Shown piece after piece: positions 50,602-60,133 of a stretch of DNA of 64,000 nt. The notes beneath the pieces are model-generated. The model was given only the letters and a program-made list of their open reading frames with translations, was not told where the DNA came from and ran no database searches. Source of the stretch: Salinicola aestuarinus (lineage in GTDB: Bacteria; Pseudomonadota; Gammaproteobacteria; Pseudomonadales; Halomonadaceae); NCBI RefSeq assembly GCF_003206645.1, contig NZ_PZJP01000004.1, positions 114,308-178,307 of the forward strand. The letters are read 5' to 3'. Every line of letters starts with the position of its first letter. Position 1 is the first letter of the stretch. The translations under genes were made by a program, and so were the position numbers.

Positions 50602-51502
50602 CGACCTTGGCGTCGTCCAGCGCCTCGTGGATCGACTCGAGCTGACGGATCTGCCACTCGGCGTAGTCCTCCCCGTTCAGCGGAATCGCGCTGACGCCGA
50701 CCACCGGCAGTCCCGCCTGCCGGGCGGTGTCCACCTGACTCTCGGTGAGCCGGTTGTGGACCTGCTGGTTGTAGATCAGCAGGTCCACCTTGCGGGATTC
50801 GAGTGCCTGGGTGAAGGTCGCCACCTGCCGGGCGCTCGGCTGATGGTTGCCCATCGAGGCGAACTGGATGTCATGAAACCGGTTCTCGTAGCCCAGCAGC
50901 GCGATCATGTAGCTGTAGACCGGCACGGTCGCGGTCACGCTGAGATCGGGGTAGTCCGCGATCAATGCCTGAACGGCGGCGTAGACCGGTGCCAGCTGGC
51001 GCTGGAACGTCGCCAGATTGGCGCGATAGTCCTCGGCATTCTCCGGATCGATGGCGGCGAGTGCGGAGGCCACGCGGCTCGCCGTCGTCAGCATGATTCG
51101 CGGTGAATAGAACACGTGTGGATTCTCGTCGGCCATGACCAGGTGGCTGCCGGCGTCACTGGCCCGCACTATCCGGCGGTCTTCGCTGGCGGTGCTGTCG
51201 AGCAGCGGCTCCATCCAGCCATCGAAGCCGAGGCCATTGAGGACCACGAGATCGGCGTTCTGGAGCTGGCGGGCAATCTGGGGATCGGCACGAAAGGCGT
51301 GCGGATTGACGTCGGGGCTGTTCAGCAGCGACACCACGTCGACGTGATCACCGCCGATGGTCTCGATCATGCTGCCGTAGCTGCTCTCGGCCGCCACGGC
51401 ATCGATGGCCGCCGAGGCCGGTTGAGCGACCGTGACAGCAGCCAGCAGGAGCCCGAAGGCGGGCAGTCGGGAGAGCAGGGCGCGGGCGCGAAGAGGAGGC
51501 AT
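50585..51502 (-). CDS. znuA: Metal (zinc-type) ABC transporter periplasmic binding protein
   Basis: This cluster A-I metal-binding protein has 305 residues with a signal peptide (cleavage near ASA-AI, about residue 31). Metal-ligand histidines lie in NPHAFRADPQ and NPHVFYSPR, and a third is probable in SMGNHQPSARQ. The histidine-rich loop found in many ZnuA proteins is absent, so specificity (zinc, manganese) is uncertain. VVLNGLGFDGWM is the family's conserved GxxxE/DxW segment. It heads the operon. An AT-rich, Zur-box-like sequence lies just upstream. Confidence 0.85.
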   Translation of the reverse strand: MPPLRARALLSRLPAFGLLLAAVTVAQPASAAIDAVAAESSYGSMIETIGGDHVDVVSLLNSPDVNPHAFRADPQIARQLQNADLVVLNGLGFDGWMEPLLDSTASEDRRIVRASDAGSHLVMADENPHVFYSPRIMLTTASRVASALAAIDPENAEDYRANLATFQRQLAPVYAAVQALIADYPDLSVTATVPVYSYMIALLGYENRFHDIQFASMGNHQPSARQVATFTQALESRKVDLLIYNQQVHNRLTESQVDTARQAGLPVVGVSAIPLNGEDYAEWQIRQLESIHEALDDAKVDAERG

Positions 51503-51522
51503 GAGCGGGATCCAGTGCAGGG

Positions 51523-51555
51523 AAAGTATAATATGCTATAACATAACATCTAAGA
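51523..51555 (-). promoter_or_regulatory. znuA promoter with possible Zur-type operator
   Basis: This is an AT-rich island in GC-rich DNA 21-53 bases before znuA. It includes TATAACAT (51536-51543), a perfect half of the TATAACA-type Zur box, and an imperfect TATA-N6-TATA palindrome to its left. On the minus strand TATACT could serve as the -10. The left half-site is degenerate, so Zur control is a proposal. Confidence 0.4.
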
Positions 51556-51615
51556 GGGAGGCGAGGTAGCCCCGCATGGCCTGGTCTCGTTCATCGCCCG
51601 ATGCGTGGGGTGCCG

Positions 51616-52533
51616 CTAAGGCGTCGGCCAGACCGCACCGGTCAGCTCGCAAGCCACGTCCCATAGACGATCCTCTACCGCGCGATCCTGCGCAGCCTTG
51701 CTGCGATGGGCGCGCCTGGGCTTGCCAGTGGTCTCACTAAAGCCATCCGGGCCGAAGTAATCGCCGCTTTCGGCCTCATCGCTCAGGGCAGCGTGCAGCG
51801 TCGGACGGGCGCCGGCGGCCGCGGTCTGGCTGATCAGCGGCATCACCAGCTTGAATGCCTTTCCCATCAGCGCCCGGCTCTTGACCCCGGTATCGAAGAG
51901 CGCGGTGCGTGAAAGCCCGGGGTGGGCCGCTACGCTGAGCACGTTCCAGCCGTTGGCATCGCTGCGCCGGGCGAGCGCCTGCGCGAACAGCAACATGGCC
52001 AGTTTGGACTGGCGGTAGGCTCGCCAGGCGCCGTAATGACGACCGCCGTCGAGATCATCGAAGTGGATGCTGGCGCTGCGGTGAGCAAGGCTCGACAACT
52101 GCACGACGCGGGGCGCGTCAGCCGCCTCGAGCAGCGGCATCAGCAGGCTGGTGAGCAGAAAGTGGCTCAGAAAGTTGACCCCGAACTGACGCTCGATGCC
52201 GTCTTCCGTGAGCTCGCGCTGCGGTAGCGCCATGATACCGGCGTTATTGATCAGTCGGTCGAGCGAAGACTCCTCCCGACGAAGCGCCTCGGCGAAAGCG
52301 CGCACGGATGAGAGGCTGTCGAGATTCAGTAGCGCGAAGTGGACGTCGGCATCGGCGTGATGCTGTCGAATCGACTGACAGGCGATCTCGCCCTTCTCGG
52401 GACTGCGTGCCGCCAGGATCACACGGTAACCCGCCTCGACGAGTCCCTTCGCGGTCTCGAATCCCAGCCCGGCAGTGGCGCCGGTGACGACGGCCAGCGG
52501 GGCACGCGAGAGGTGGGAGGATGCATCCGACAT
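51616..52533 (-). CDS. Short-chain dehydrogenase/reductase
   Basis: This 305-residue SDR protein has the cofactor motif TGATAGLG (about 17-24), NNAGIM, and an active site with Ser (VVQLSSLAHRS) and YRQSK (Tyr-x-x-x-Lys). PGLSRTALF follows. Arg residues after the second strand (AARSPEKGE) favour NADP(H). It resembles retinol-dehydrogenase/protochlorophyllide-reductase-like SDRs, whose bacterial substrates are mostly unknown. I start at ATG 52533 (MSDASSHL) with AAGGAG eight bases upstream. The frame is open 19 codons further, without similarity. It stands alone, upstream of and parallel to the zinc operon. Confidence 0.88.
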   Translation of the reverse strand: MSDASSHLSRAPLAVVTGATAGLGFETAKGLVEAGYRVILAARSPEKGEIACQSIRQHHADADVHFALLNLDSLSSVRAFAEALRREESSLDRLINNAGIMALPQRELTEDGIERQFGVNFLSHFLLTSLLMPLLEAADAPRVVQLSSLAHRSASIHFDDLDGGRHYGAWRAYRQSKLAMLLFAQALARRSDANGWNVLSVAAHPGLSRTALFDTGVKSRALMGKAFKLVMPLISQTAAAGARPTLHAALSDEAESGDYFGPDGFSETTGKPRRAHRSKAAQDRAVEDRLWDVACELTGAVWPTP

Positions 52534-52735
52534 CGAGTCGCTCCTTGGTTCGGTCAGGAAAACTATCGACGCCGCCGGGCAGCGCGACATCGGTGATCGA
52601 TCACCCAGCCCCGGGTAAATGACGGCATCCCTGTCTATGGTGAAGGACGAAGAGACGCGCTGACTGGGGCGGCAGCCGCTTGGGGTGGCGCGTTACGAAC
52701 ACAGGATAGCCGAGCCGCCAGCGCGGGAGCGACGA

Positions 52736-53281
52736 ATGGCAACGAGAAGTCTGATTGGGCGCAGTTGGGGCATTCTGGCGGCGTTGGGTGTGATCGCCGT
52801 CATCTTCGGGTTGATCGCGATCTTCCGCCCCCTGGGGGCGATCGCCGCCCTCACCTGGATCATGGGGCTACTGGCGCTGGCAGAAGGCGTGGCAACGCTC
52901 TACATGGTCGCGACGACGTACCAGGGCGCGGGGCGACGCTGGTTGCTGGCTTATGGCGTGATATCACTGCTTTTCGGTCTGCTGGCGCTTTTCGACCCGC
53001 TCTCGCTGGCCAGTGCGCTGCTGGTACTGGTCGGGCTCTGGTTGATCATCGCCGGGGTCTACCGGCTGCTGCTGGGGCTGCGCCTTCGGCGCGGCGTGCC
53101 GGGCGAGGGCTGGACCGTACTCAGCGGCGTGCTGGCGCTGCTGCTGGGTATCCTGCTGGTGGTAAGCCCGCTCAGCGGCCTGGTCGCCACCGCCCTGTGG
53201 ATCGGCATCGTGGCGCTGCTCTATGGGATCATTCAGATCGTTGCCGCGCTTCGCGTCAAAAAGCGCTTCGCGGCGGCCTGA
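52736..53281 (+). CDS. HdeD-like (DUF308) membrane protein
   Basis: This 181-residue protein has six predicted membrane helices, arranged as three similar pairs, each followed by the DUF308 pattern of small residues (FGLIAIFRPLGAIAALTWIMG; FGLLALFDPLSLASALLVLVG; LGILLVVSPLSGLVATALWIG). HdeD is an acid-resistance membrane protein of E. coli whose mechanism is unclear. I start at ATG 52736 (MATRSLIGRSWG) with GGGAG upstream rather than the GTG 17 codons earlier. It is convergent with mltA and divergent from the SDR gene. Confidence 0.88.
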   Translation: MATRSLIGRSWGILAALGVIAVIFGLIAIFRPLGAIAALTWIMGLLALAEGVATLYMVATTYQGAGRRWLLAYGVISLLFGLLALFDPLSLASALLVLVGLWLIIAGVYRLLLGLRLRRGVPGEGWTVLSGVLALLLGILLVVSPLSGLVATALWIGIVALLYGIIQIVAALRVKKRFAAA

Positions 53282-53362
53282 GGCGGGTTGGGTGCGCCGG
53301 CGCTGTCGCATGAGAGCGGCCGACGCCCCCAGCGGGCGCCGGTATCGAGCGAGGCGCGACGG

Positions 53363-54493
53363 CTACGGCTTTGGCATCAGGACCCACATCTTGCCGCGCT
53401 GCTTCATCCGGCTCGCCGCTTCGCCGGCGGCATCGCCGTGTCCCCAGTAGAAGTCCGCCCGCACGGCGCCCTTCACCGCGCTACCGGTGTCCTGTGCCAC
53501 CATCAGCCGCTGCAGGGGTTGGTCGGATAGCGGCTGGGTCGTGGAGAGGAATACCGGTGCGCCCAGTGGAATCTCGCTGGGATCCACGGCGATGCTGCGT
53601 TCCGAGGTCAGCGGCACGCCGAGTGCGCCCACCGGGCCGCTGGTGTCGGCGAGCGCTTCGCTACCGGTCAGCTCGCGGAAGAACACCATGCGCGGATTGA
53701 CGTTGAGCATCGACTCCACCTGATTGGGATGGTGGCGGGCCCAGTCCCTCACGCCGGCGAGGGTGGCTTCGGCGGGCGTGATTTCGCCGCGCTCGATCAG
53801 GCGCCTGGCAAAGGACTCGAACGGCTGGTTGTTGGTACCGGCGTAGGCGACCCGCATGGTGCTGCCGTCGGCCATCTCGATACGTCCGGATCCCTGAATC
53901 TGTAGATAGGCCGCTTCCACCGGGTCGTCGACCCACACGAGCTCGGTGCCATCGAGATCGCCGCTTTGCATCAGCGCCGCGCGGGTAGGGCCCACGTGCG
54001 TATGACGTTTCCAGTAGCGAGGATAGCGATAGAGTGGTGTCTGGTAAGGGCCGCCGCGCACGCGAGAACCGCGCAGAATCGGTTCGTAGTAACCGGTGAT
54101 CAGCCCCGTGGCGCTGCCGTCGTCGTTGGTGACCTGATAGGGAACGAAGCGGCTCTCGAAGAAGCGTTGGATGGCGCCGGCGTTGAGCGGGTCGACGCGG
54201 CGGGCATCAGCACAGACCTCACGCCAGAGCGGCTTGCGCTCGAGCCGTGAACAGCTCTCGCGAAAGGCGCTCCATGCCGCCATCGGCTGATCCTGACTCC
54301 AGCCGGGCAGCTGGTGCCAGCTCGTCTCGCGGGCAGGCTGTTCAACGCGTCTTTCCGCCTCGGTACCTGAAACAGAAGGGGCGCGGGGGGCGCTCGAGCA
54401 ACCGGCAACGAGCAGCGTCAGCAGAGCCATGAGCAGAACAGAGAGCCGCTGAGGGGAGAAAACGAACGCGAAAGGCCGCCCGGCTGAGAGCAT
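53363..54493 (-). CDS. mltA: Membrane-bound lytic murein transglycosylase A
   Basis: MltA cleaves glycan strands of peptidoglycan, leaving 1,6-anhydromuramic ends, at the outer membrane. The 376-residue lipoprotein has a signal ending LLVAGC (about residue 32). The MltA barrel domain contains ITGYYEPILRGSRVRGGPYQTPLYR. The C-terminal 3D domain contains GALGVPLTSERSIAVDPSEIPLGAPVFL and the catalytic aspartate region AQDTGSAVKGAVRADFYWG. The length matches the family (about 365-390). AAGGA lies about a dozen bases before the ATG. It is divergent from pdxY. Confidence 0.95.
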   Translation of the reverse strand: MLSAGRPFAFVFSPQRLSVLLMALLTLLVAGCSSAPRAPSVSGTEAERRVEQPARETSWHQLPGWSQDQPMAAWSAFRESCSRLERKPLWREVCADARRVDPLNAGAIQRFFESRFVPYQVTNDDGSATGLITGYYEPILRGSRVRGGPYQTPLYRYPRYWKRHTHVGPTRAALMQSGDLDGTELVWVDDPVEAAYLQIQGSGRIEMADGSTMRVAYAGTNNQPFESFARRLIERGEITPAEATLAGVRDWARHHPNQVESMLNVNPRMVFFRELTGSEALADTSGPVGALGVPLTSERSIAVDPSEIPLGAPVFLSTTQPLSDQPLQRLMVAQDTGSAVKGAVRADFYWGHGDAAGEAASRMKQRGKMWVLMPKP

Positions 54494-54694
54494 GGAGTGT
54501 CGATCCTTGAAAACACGGCCGGCACCGGGGCGCGGCAGTTGTCCGATAAGAGAGCGTGAAGCGAGAAGTCAGCTTGCGCGAGGATATCCCCGCCGTGGGG
54601 TGGCGTCGAGTCACCCTGCCGGCCAACTCCCGCTGCAAGTTCTGCGGCCTGCGCATTACACTGGGCGCTTTCCGTTTCGCGGCAGGAGCGCTCC

Positions 54695-55567
<873 letters not shown>

Positions 55568-55572
55568 CACCG

Positions 55573-56445
55573 ATGACGCTGAACGACGCGCCCGCACCGC
55601 CGCTCTACCTTGGCATGGCGATGTGGGCCAACAGCGACTGGCGCGGCACCCTGCTCCCCGCCCATGGCGATGCGAGCCTGACCGACTATGCCGGCATCTT
55701 TAATGCGGTGGAGGGCAACACCACCTTCTACAGTGGCCCACCCAGCGTCGACACCGTCGCTGCCTGGGCGGCGCAGGCCCCTGCCAGCTTCCGATTCTGC
55801 TTCAAGCTGCCTGGCGAGCTGACCCATCGCCAACGTCTGCGCGGCACCGATGAGGCGTTCACTCACTTCATCCAGCGTCTAGCGCCCCTGCATGACCGTC
55901 TTGGCCCACTGATGGTCCAGCTACCTCGGGATTTCGGCCATGCCGAGCTGCCTGCGCTGGAGCATCTGCTCTCTCGCTGGCCTAGTGGTATCCCCTGCGG
56001 GGTCGAGGTGCGAGCCCCTGAATTCTTCCTCAAAGGGGGCGCCGAACAGGGATTTAACCGCTTGTTGATAAGTCAAGAGGCGAATCGCGTTTTGCTCGAC
56101 GTGCGTGCCCTTTTCTCCACGGCCGCAGGGCTTGACAAAAAGCTTGCAGCAGCTCAGGGAGAAAAGCCCAAAGTCCCGTTACACGTGCTCTCCACGGCGG
56201 TCAACCCTGTCGTTCGCTTCATCGGCCACTTCGACGAGGCCATTAATCAAGTCCGTTTCGAGCCGTGGATAGAACGCCTTACCCTGTGGATAAAACAGGG
56301 GAAAACCCCTTTTCTCTTTGTGCATACGCCGGACAATCGAGAGGCACCACAACTCGCCCGAAACCTGTATCGCCAGCTCGCCGAGCGCGTTGAATTACCG
56401 CCACTCGGGGAGTTCGCGGGCGAACGACAGGAATCGCTGTTTTAG
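55573..56445 (+). CDS. DUF72 (YecE-like) family protein
   Basis: This TIM-barrel protein of 290 residues belongs to DUF72, a widespread family without an agreed function. Family features are the opening LGMAMWANSDWRG (usually GTSGWxYxxWxG), FNAVEGNTTFY, FRFCFKLPGELTHRQRL, LGPLMVQLP, and PFLFVHTPDNREAPQLARNLYRQL near the end. It lies five bases downstream of pdxY with no clear ribosome-binding site, suggesting coupling. The 3' half is more AT-rich than the rest and contains an exact DnaA box at 56285-56293. Confidence 0.88.
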   Translation: MTLNDAPAPPLYLGMAMWANSDWRGTLLPAHGDASLTDYAGIFNAVEGNTTFYSGPPSVDTVAAWAAQAPASFRFCFKLPGELTHRQRLRGTDEAFTHFIQRLAPLHDRLGPLMVQLPRDFGHAELPALEHLLSRWPSGIPCGVEVRAPEFFLKGGAEQGFNRLLISQEANRVLLDVRALFSTAAGLDKKLAAAQGEKPKVPLHVLSTAVNPVVRFIGHFDEAINQVRFEPWIERLTLWIKQGKTPFLFVHTPDNREAPQLARNLYRQLAERVELPPLGEFAGERQESLF

Positions 56446-57060
56446 GTATTGCTGAATCAGGCTGTTGATAATTCATCTCATGCCCGAGACCCCGAAAGGC
56501 ATGATCAGCTTGGCTTCAACCGACCTCTGGGGCGATCCACTCGCATCAAAGAGTGGGAACCTGGCGTCACGAGTCGGCGAAATCAGGTTCTGAAAACGCA
56601 AGCGGGTTACGACGATCGCGTCGACAGGCCGATGCCAACGGCGACCGCCCCGTGCACTGACCTGCCAGGCGTGTCATTCCTCTCAGGTGTCGACGAGGCT
56701 GCCTGCCTCCGAGGTTGCGAAAGAACGCGGATCGACCGCGAGCGCGCCTGCCAGTCTCTCGGGCGTTTCTCTCTAGCGTTTCTTTCAAGCGTTCTTCGTC
56801 AGCGTCTCAAGTATCCCCTGCGGGCGTACCGAGACTGAAGCGTGTCGCTGACCGTCAGGCAGTAGCTATTCGACAGTCTGCCGTGACGATCAGAAATGAC
56901 AGTGGGCGTTGCGCCTCAATGAAGATTGCCAGCCATTGTTGGGTTACTGGATAAGGGGGCGCCGCCTGTCGTCGTCAGTCACCCCAGCACGCCTTTCGAG
57001 CGAAAAGTAGTCGAATTAAAATTTTTGTATCGATAAGTAATTATTATAGGAAAACGCTAA
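56446..57060. other. Long spacer without a recognisable gene
   Basis: About 600 bases follow the DUF72 gene. A 129-codon frame at 56449-56838 has no recognisable motif and unconvincing composition. No tRNA fold or strong hairpin stands out. The right end, about 57010-57060, is strongly AT-rich and leads into a ribosome-binding-like AGGAAAA before a short frame. Confidence 0.4.
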
Positions 57061-57198
57061 ATGAAGTTTGGGTTAAAACTTGCCATCGTCTCGGAATTCC
57101 ACCGGGCAGGAGGGACCGGCACGACGGCCTCTAGCGGGCCAGTGAGCGCGCGCAGCGCCCGTGAATCGTGCCTTGACGGCGCGCAAGTCAAATATTGA
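57061..57198 (+). CDS. Possible small protein of 45 residues
   Basis: An ATG preceded by AGGAAAACGCTAA and an AT-rich promoter-like tract opens a 45-codon frame starting MKFGLKLAIVSEF. I recognise no family. The first 15 codons are AT-rich and differ in composition from the GC-rich remainder, so it could be the decayed 5' end of a former gene rather than a functional small protein. Confidence 0.25.
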   Translation: MKFGLKLAIVSEFHRAGGTGTTASSGPVSARSARESCLDGAQVKY

Positions 57199-57366
57199 AC
57201 GTGTCCGACTCGACTCTCAACTGCCCTGCCAACGGCCGTCGTCTAACGCAAAAAGTGCCCTCGACGCCCGCTCGACAGTCGGTTGAATAAATAAAATTCA
57301 TCGCTTAATCTCCCGCGCTTCCTTTTCAAGCCATCACTTTAAAATAAGCGACTCGGGGACTCTTTC

Positions 57367-57675
57367 ATGGGACTTGCCACTGCTGGCGTCATTCTTAACG
57401 TGCTGTTAGCGGCGGCCGTCGCCTTCAACGTGACTCAAGATCTATCCGGTACGGCCGCGACTGTCTTCCTCTCGCTGACGGCTGCTTCCCTGGCGGCGAC
57501 GATCGTGGGTTTTCTCCTTGCCCTCAGCGATCGTAAGGGGCGAATGGGTCCCATTCTGATGATCGTTGGTTCGATCCTTTTCGTCCCCGGTGGGCTCGTT
57601 GCCGTCTTCGGTGCGAAACGTCTCATGAGCCAATCGAAACAGGATCAGCGAGCTCAGGAAAAATTCGAGTCCTGA
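57367..57675 (+). CDS. Small membrane protein, function unknown
   Basis: This 102-residue protein has three likely membrane helices: about 3-22 (TAGVILNVLLAAAVAFNV), 30-50 (VFLSLTAASLAATIVGFLLAL) and 58-82 (GRMGPILMIVGSILFVPGGLVAVFG). The tail is short, polar and charged. I recognise no named family. Upstream bases GGGGA are a weak ribosome-binding site. It lies 51 bases before the GYF_2-type gene in the same direction and probably shares its transcript. Function cannot be inferred beyond membrane location. Confidence 0.65.
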   Translation: MGLATAGVILNVLLAAAVAFNVTQDLSGTAATVFLSLTAASLAATIVGFLLALSDRKGRMGPILMIVGSILFVPGGLVAVFGAKRLMSQSKQDQRAQEKFES

Positions 57676-57726
57676 TGACATAGGCGCCACCCGGTGGGTG
57701 CGCTCGTATCGCCGCAAGGAGACGTC

Positions 57727-58653
57727 GTGTCGCAATCTGATCCTTTCAACGACCACTGGTATTACCAGGATGGCGGCAACGTCCGTGGGCCCTTGTCCAA
57801 AGAACGCATGATCGTTGCGATCATGGATCGAGACATTGGCGCGGATACGGCAGTCTGGAACACCAGCTGGCCGGAAGATGCCGCGACAAAGCCGCTGAGT
57901 GACACGGCGCTCGGGGACTATCTAACGGATGAGGCAAGAGAGAGACATCAGCCCCAGCCCGTCAGCGACACCCTGGCTTGGGTACTGGCACTCTTCCCGC
58001 TCGCTTTCTTATTCATCGATAGCGCGCTGATATACAACTATAGCCCTGTCGTGTTTGACGATGGCTACCTGTTTGCGGTGCCGATCGTCTACTCGCTGAT
58101 TGCGCTGGTGGATGCCTTGAGCATCCGAGACAGCGGCCGCAGCAGGGCACCCCTCTACTGGTTTTGGGTCATCCCGGTCTATCTGGCGGTCAGGGCGCAC
58201 AAGCTCAGGCGAGGCGTTCGTTTCTTCTGGATGTGGTTGGTTTCCTCGGTGCTTTATGGCGTCGTCGTCTTCGGTATCGTCGATGGCGGCTACTTCTTGC
58301 CGTCCTCTCGTCCGCTGCCGGCCTGCTCGAGCCCGATGGTCACCGAGACCAATAAAGCGCTCTTCGATGAGGCAGTCGCCCAAAGCAGCAATCCTTACGG
58401 CGCCATGTCCCGGTCGCTTCAGAATGCGATCGCCGGCGAGTATGGCAATCCCTATGCCAATGGCTATTCGACCTACATGCCCAGCCCGAAAGCCACTGAC
58501 ATCGTGGACGTCGAAGAGGTGGGGGAAACGGAAACGGTTCGCTCATGTCAGGCGGTCGTTGCCACGTCCCATGGCCCCGATGTGCCGATCGATTACCGCG
58601 TTACCCGTGTAGACGGCGGTGTCGAAGTCGAACTACGGTCCCGCGAGGGCTGA
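57727..58653 (+). CDS. GYF_2 (DUF4339)-type multi-pass membrane protein
   Basis: This 308-residue protein has an N-terminal GYF_2-like domain (about 10-50: HWYYQDGGNVRGPLSKERM...WNTSW), predicted to bind peptides in the cytoplasm. Four membrane helices follow at about 85-190, then an exported C-terminal domain with two cysteines (PACSSPMV and VRSCQAVVAT). Small residues and a VPIDYRVTRVDGGVEVEL ending recur in other proteins of this architecture. The start is GTG 57727 with AAGGAG five bases upstream, and a GTG 11 codons earlier lacks a site. It is followed 26 bases later by a TM2-domain gene. The role is unknown, probably envelope-related. Confidence 0.75.
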   Translation: MSQSDPFNDHWYYQDGGNVRGPLSKERMIVAIMDRDIGADTAVWNTSWPEDAATKPLSDTALGDYLTDEARERHQPQPVSDTLAWVLALFPLAFLFIDSALIYNYSPVVFDDGYLFAVPIVYSLIALVDALSIRDSGRSRAPLYWFWVIPVYLAVRAHKLRRGVRFFWMWLVSSVLYGVVVFGIVDGGYFLPSSRPLPACSSPMVTETNKALFDEAVAQSSNPYGAMSRSLQNAIAGEYGNPYANGYSTYMPSPKATDIVDVEEVGETETVRSCQAVVATSHGPDVPIDYRVTRVDGGVEVELRSREG

Positions 58654-58679
58654 CTTTTCTATTCACCAAGAGTTAAAAA

Positions 58680-58994
58680 ATGGAAAACAGTGATATTCAA
58701 GGCCCGCAGAAAAATCGAATCCTTGCCCTGATTCTCTCCATGGGGTTCGGGTTTTTGGGGCTTGATCGGTTTTATCTGGGGAAATGGAAGTCCGCGCTCT
58801 TCAAGGTGATAACGATCGGGGGGCTCGGTCTTTGGTGGTTCATCGATGCCACGATCCTGCTTGTCGATGCCTTCCTCTACTCACTGGGCAAGCAGAAGGG
58901 CATGATGAAAGACAGCCAGGGCAGGGAATTGAAGTACGGACTCTCGCTTTATCGCCTTCACAACGGATCCTTCGAGCAGGACTGGTTCAAGTAG
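58680..58994 (+). CDS. TM2 domain-containing protein
   Basis: This 104-residue protein has a clear TM2 domain: two membrane helices joined by a short turn with the conserved GFLGLDRFYLGKWKSALFKVITIGGLGLWWFIDATILLVDA pattern (about 18-62). A basic, polar tail follows. TM2 proteins occur in bacteria and eukaryotes, often beside other membrane or signalling domains, with no settled function. AAGAG lies seven bases before the ATG. It belongs to the same run as the GYF_2-type gene, a combination in which the two domains frequently co-occur. Confidence 0.88.
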   Translation: MENSDIQGPQKNRILALILSMGFGFLGLDRFYLGKWKSALFKVITIGGLGLWWFIDATILLVDAFLYSLGKQKGMMKDSQGRELKYGLSLYRLHNGSFEQDWFK

Positions 58995-59264
58995 TCGAGC
59001 CGACGAAAGCTTGCACTACGGAGTCCTCGAGTGGGCCATTGCGTCATAATAGGCGGCGCGGTGTTTCGGCTGAACGATCTCGTTGGGAATCGGCACGCAG
59101 GCCTGGCCATCAGGCCGGCGCGTCGACGGCTTGGATAATCACCCAGGCTAACGGCGTCTCACGAGGCCAGCGAAGCGTCGTAACTTGCCAGCCATTGTCG
59201 TAAAGTATGGCGCGCAGAATCGTCCGCCGAATTGGGTGTCAGCCTTGATATAGGGGAAGTCAAA

Positions 59265-59780
59265 GTGATCGTCAGGAACGCAACTATCGCCGTTGCCGCC
59301 GTCTCCATCGCCATCGTGTTGAGTGGTTGCAGCACCGTTGCAAAAACGTCGAAGCAGAGTGATTTCAGCTATTTCGAAAATCACGACGACTTCGATGATT
59401 CGGATCGAAGCGCTGTCTCTACCCCTACGGAGAGCTCTGATAGAGACGCGAGCCTATCCTGGGAATGCATGAGCGATGGCCTCAACGTTATCTATACGCA
59501 CGGTACCTATTATGGCGGCGATGACGATGACGACATTCTCGTTCGCTATCGAATCGACGAGCAGGAAGCGTCCGATCAGATGTACTGGCGGCTCCTTGTC
59601 GGCAATGAAGCGTCCTACATTCGGATGAACCGCGTCGACCAGTTCACCGAAGAAGCGAAAGCCGGCAGTGAGATCCGACTGGAAGCGATCGATCCGCTCG
59701 ATGGCGAACGGCTGATTGATACTTTCTCCCTGGTCGGTCTTTCAGACGCCCTTGGAAAACTCTCCTGCTACGGACAATAA
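59265..59780 (+). CDS. Acidic lipoprotein, function unknown
   Basis: This 171-residue protein has a lipoprotein signal (IAVAAVSIAIVLSGC) and a strongly acidic mature N-terminal part (ENHDDFDDSDRS, GGDDDDD). The C-terminal part is more ordered with two further cysteines (WECMSDG and KLSCYGQ) that could form a disulfide. I start at GTG 59265 with an AGGGGAAG site. The frame is open 11 codons further upstream without support. The SLSWECMSDGLNVIYTHGTYYGG...VRYRID core resembles a small periplasmic beta-rich domain. No family is recognised. A long 270-base spacer separates it from the TM2 gene. Confidence 0.72.
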   Translation: MIVRNATIAVAAVSIAIVLSGCSTVAKTSKQSDFSYFENHDDFDDSDRSAVSTPTESSDRDASLSWECMSDGLNVIYTHGTYYGGDDDDDILVRYRIDEQEASDQMYWRLLVGNEASYIRMNRVDQFTEEAKAGSEIRLEAIDPLDGERLIDTFSLVGLSDALGKLSCYGQ

Positions 59781-60133
59781 ACGTCCACTCGGCTCACTCT
59801 CGGCGCGGGCCAGGCCCGCGCTGGCCGAGCGAAGCGATCTCAGTCCCTCTCACTGTTTTATCCACACCCCGTAGGTCACCTCCCTATCCGGGGCGGGATC
59901 GTTTTCCAGTCCGCTGATTCCACTCCATAGCCACGTTGAATGGGGTGAGCGATTGGCCCTGAGCGCCCTGCGCCTCAGCGGCGATTCGGATCATGGGCGA
60001 TGCTGTTGTTCGAGTGAATCGAGAGTCAACGGGCCAACGGCTCGAAATTTCCTACCGGTTCCGCCAATCTAACCCCTGGCTGCTCGCACGCGGGCAGGAC
60101 CCCCGGCTTCGTTTGAGCAATCGAGTATCGACA
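59781..60133. other. Spacer with hairpin and exact DnaA box
   Basis: CTCGGC...GCCGAG with an inner GCGGGCC-A-GGCCCGC forms a long GC-rich hairpin at 59798-59828, probably ending the lipoprotein transcript although no T-run follows. An exact TTATCCACA lies at 59858-59866. The frame of the next gene is open through the right part, but no start there is supported. Confidence 0.5.

Noticed and set aside
56449..56838. A 129-codon frame after the DUF72 gene
   Set aside because: No motif, no ribosome-binding site and composition unlike the genes around it. I leave it as spacer.
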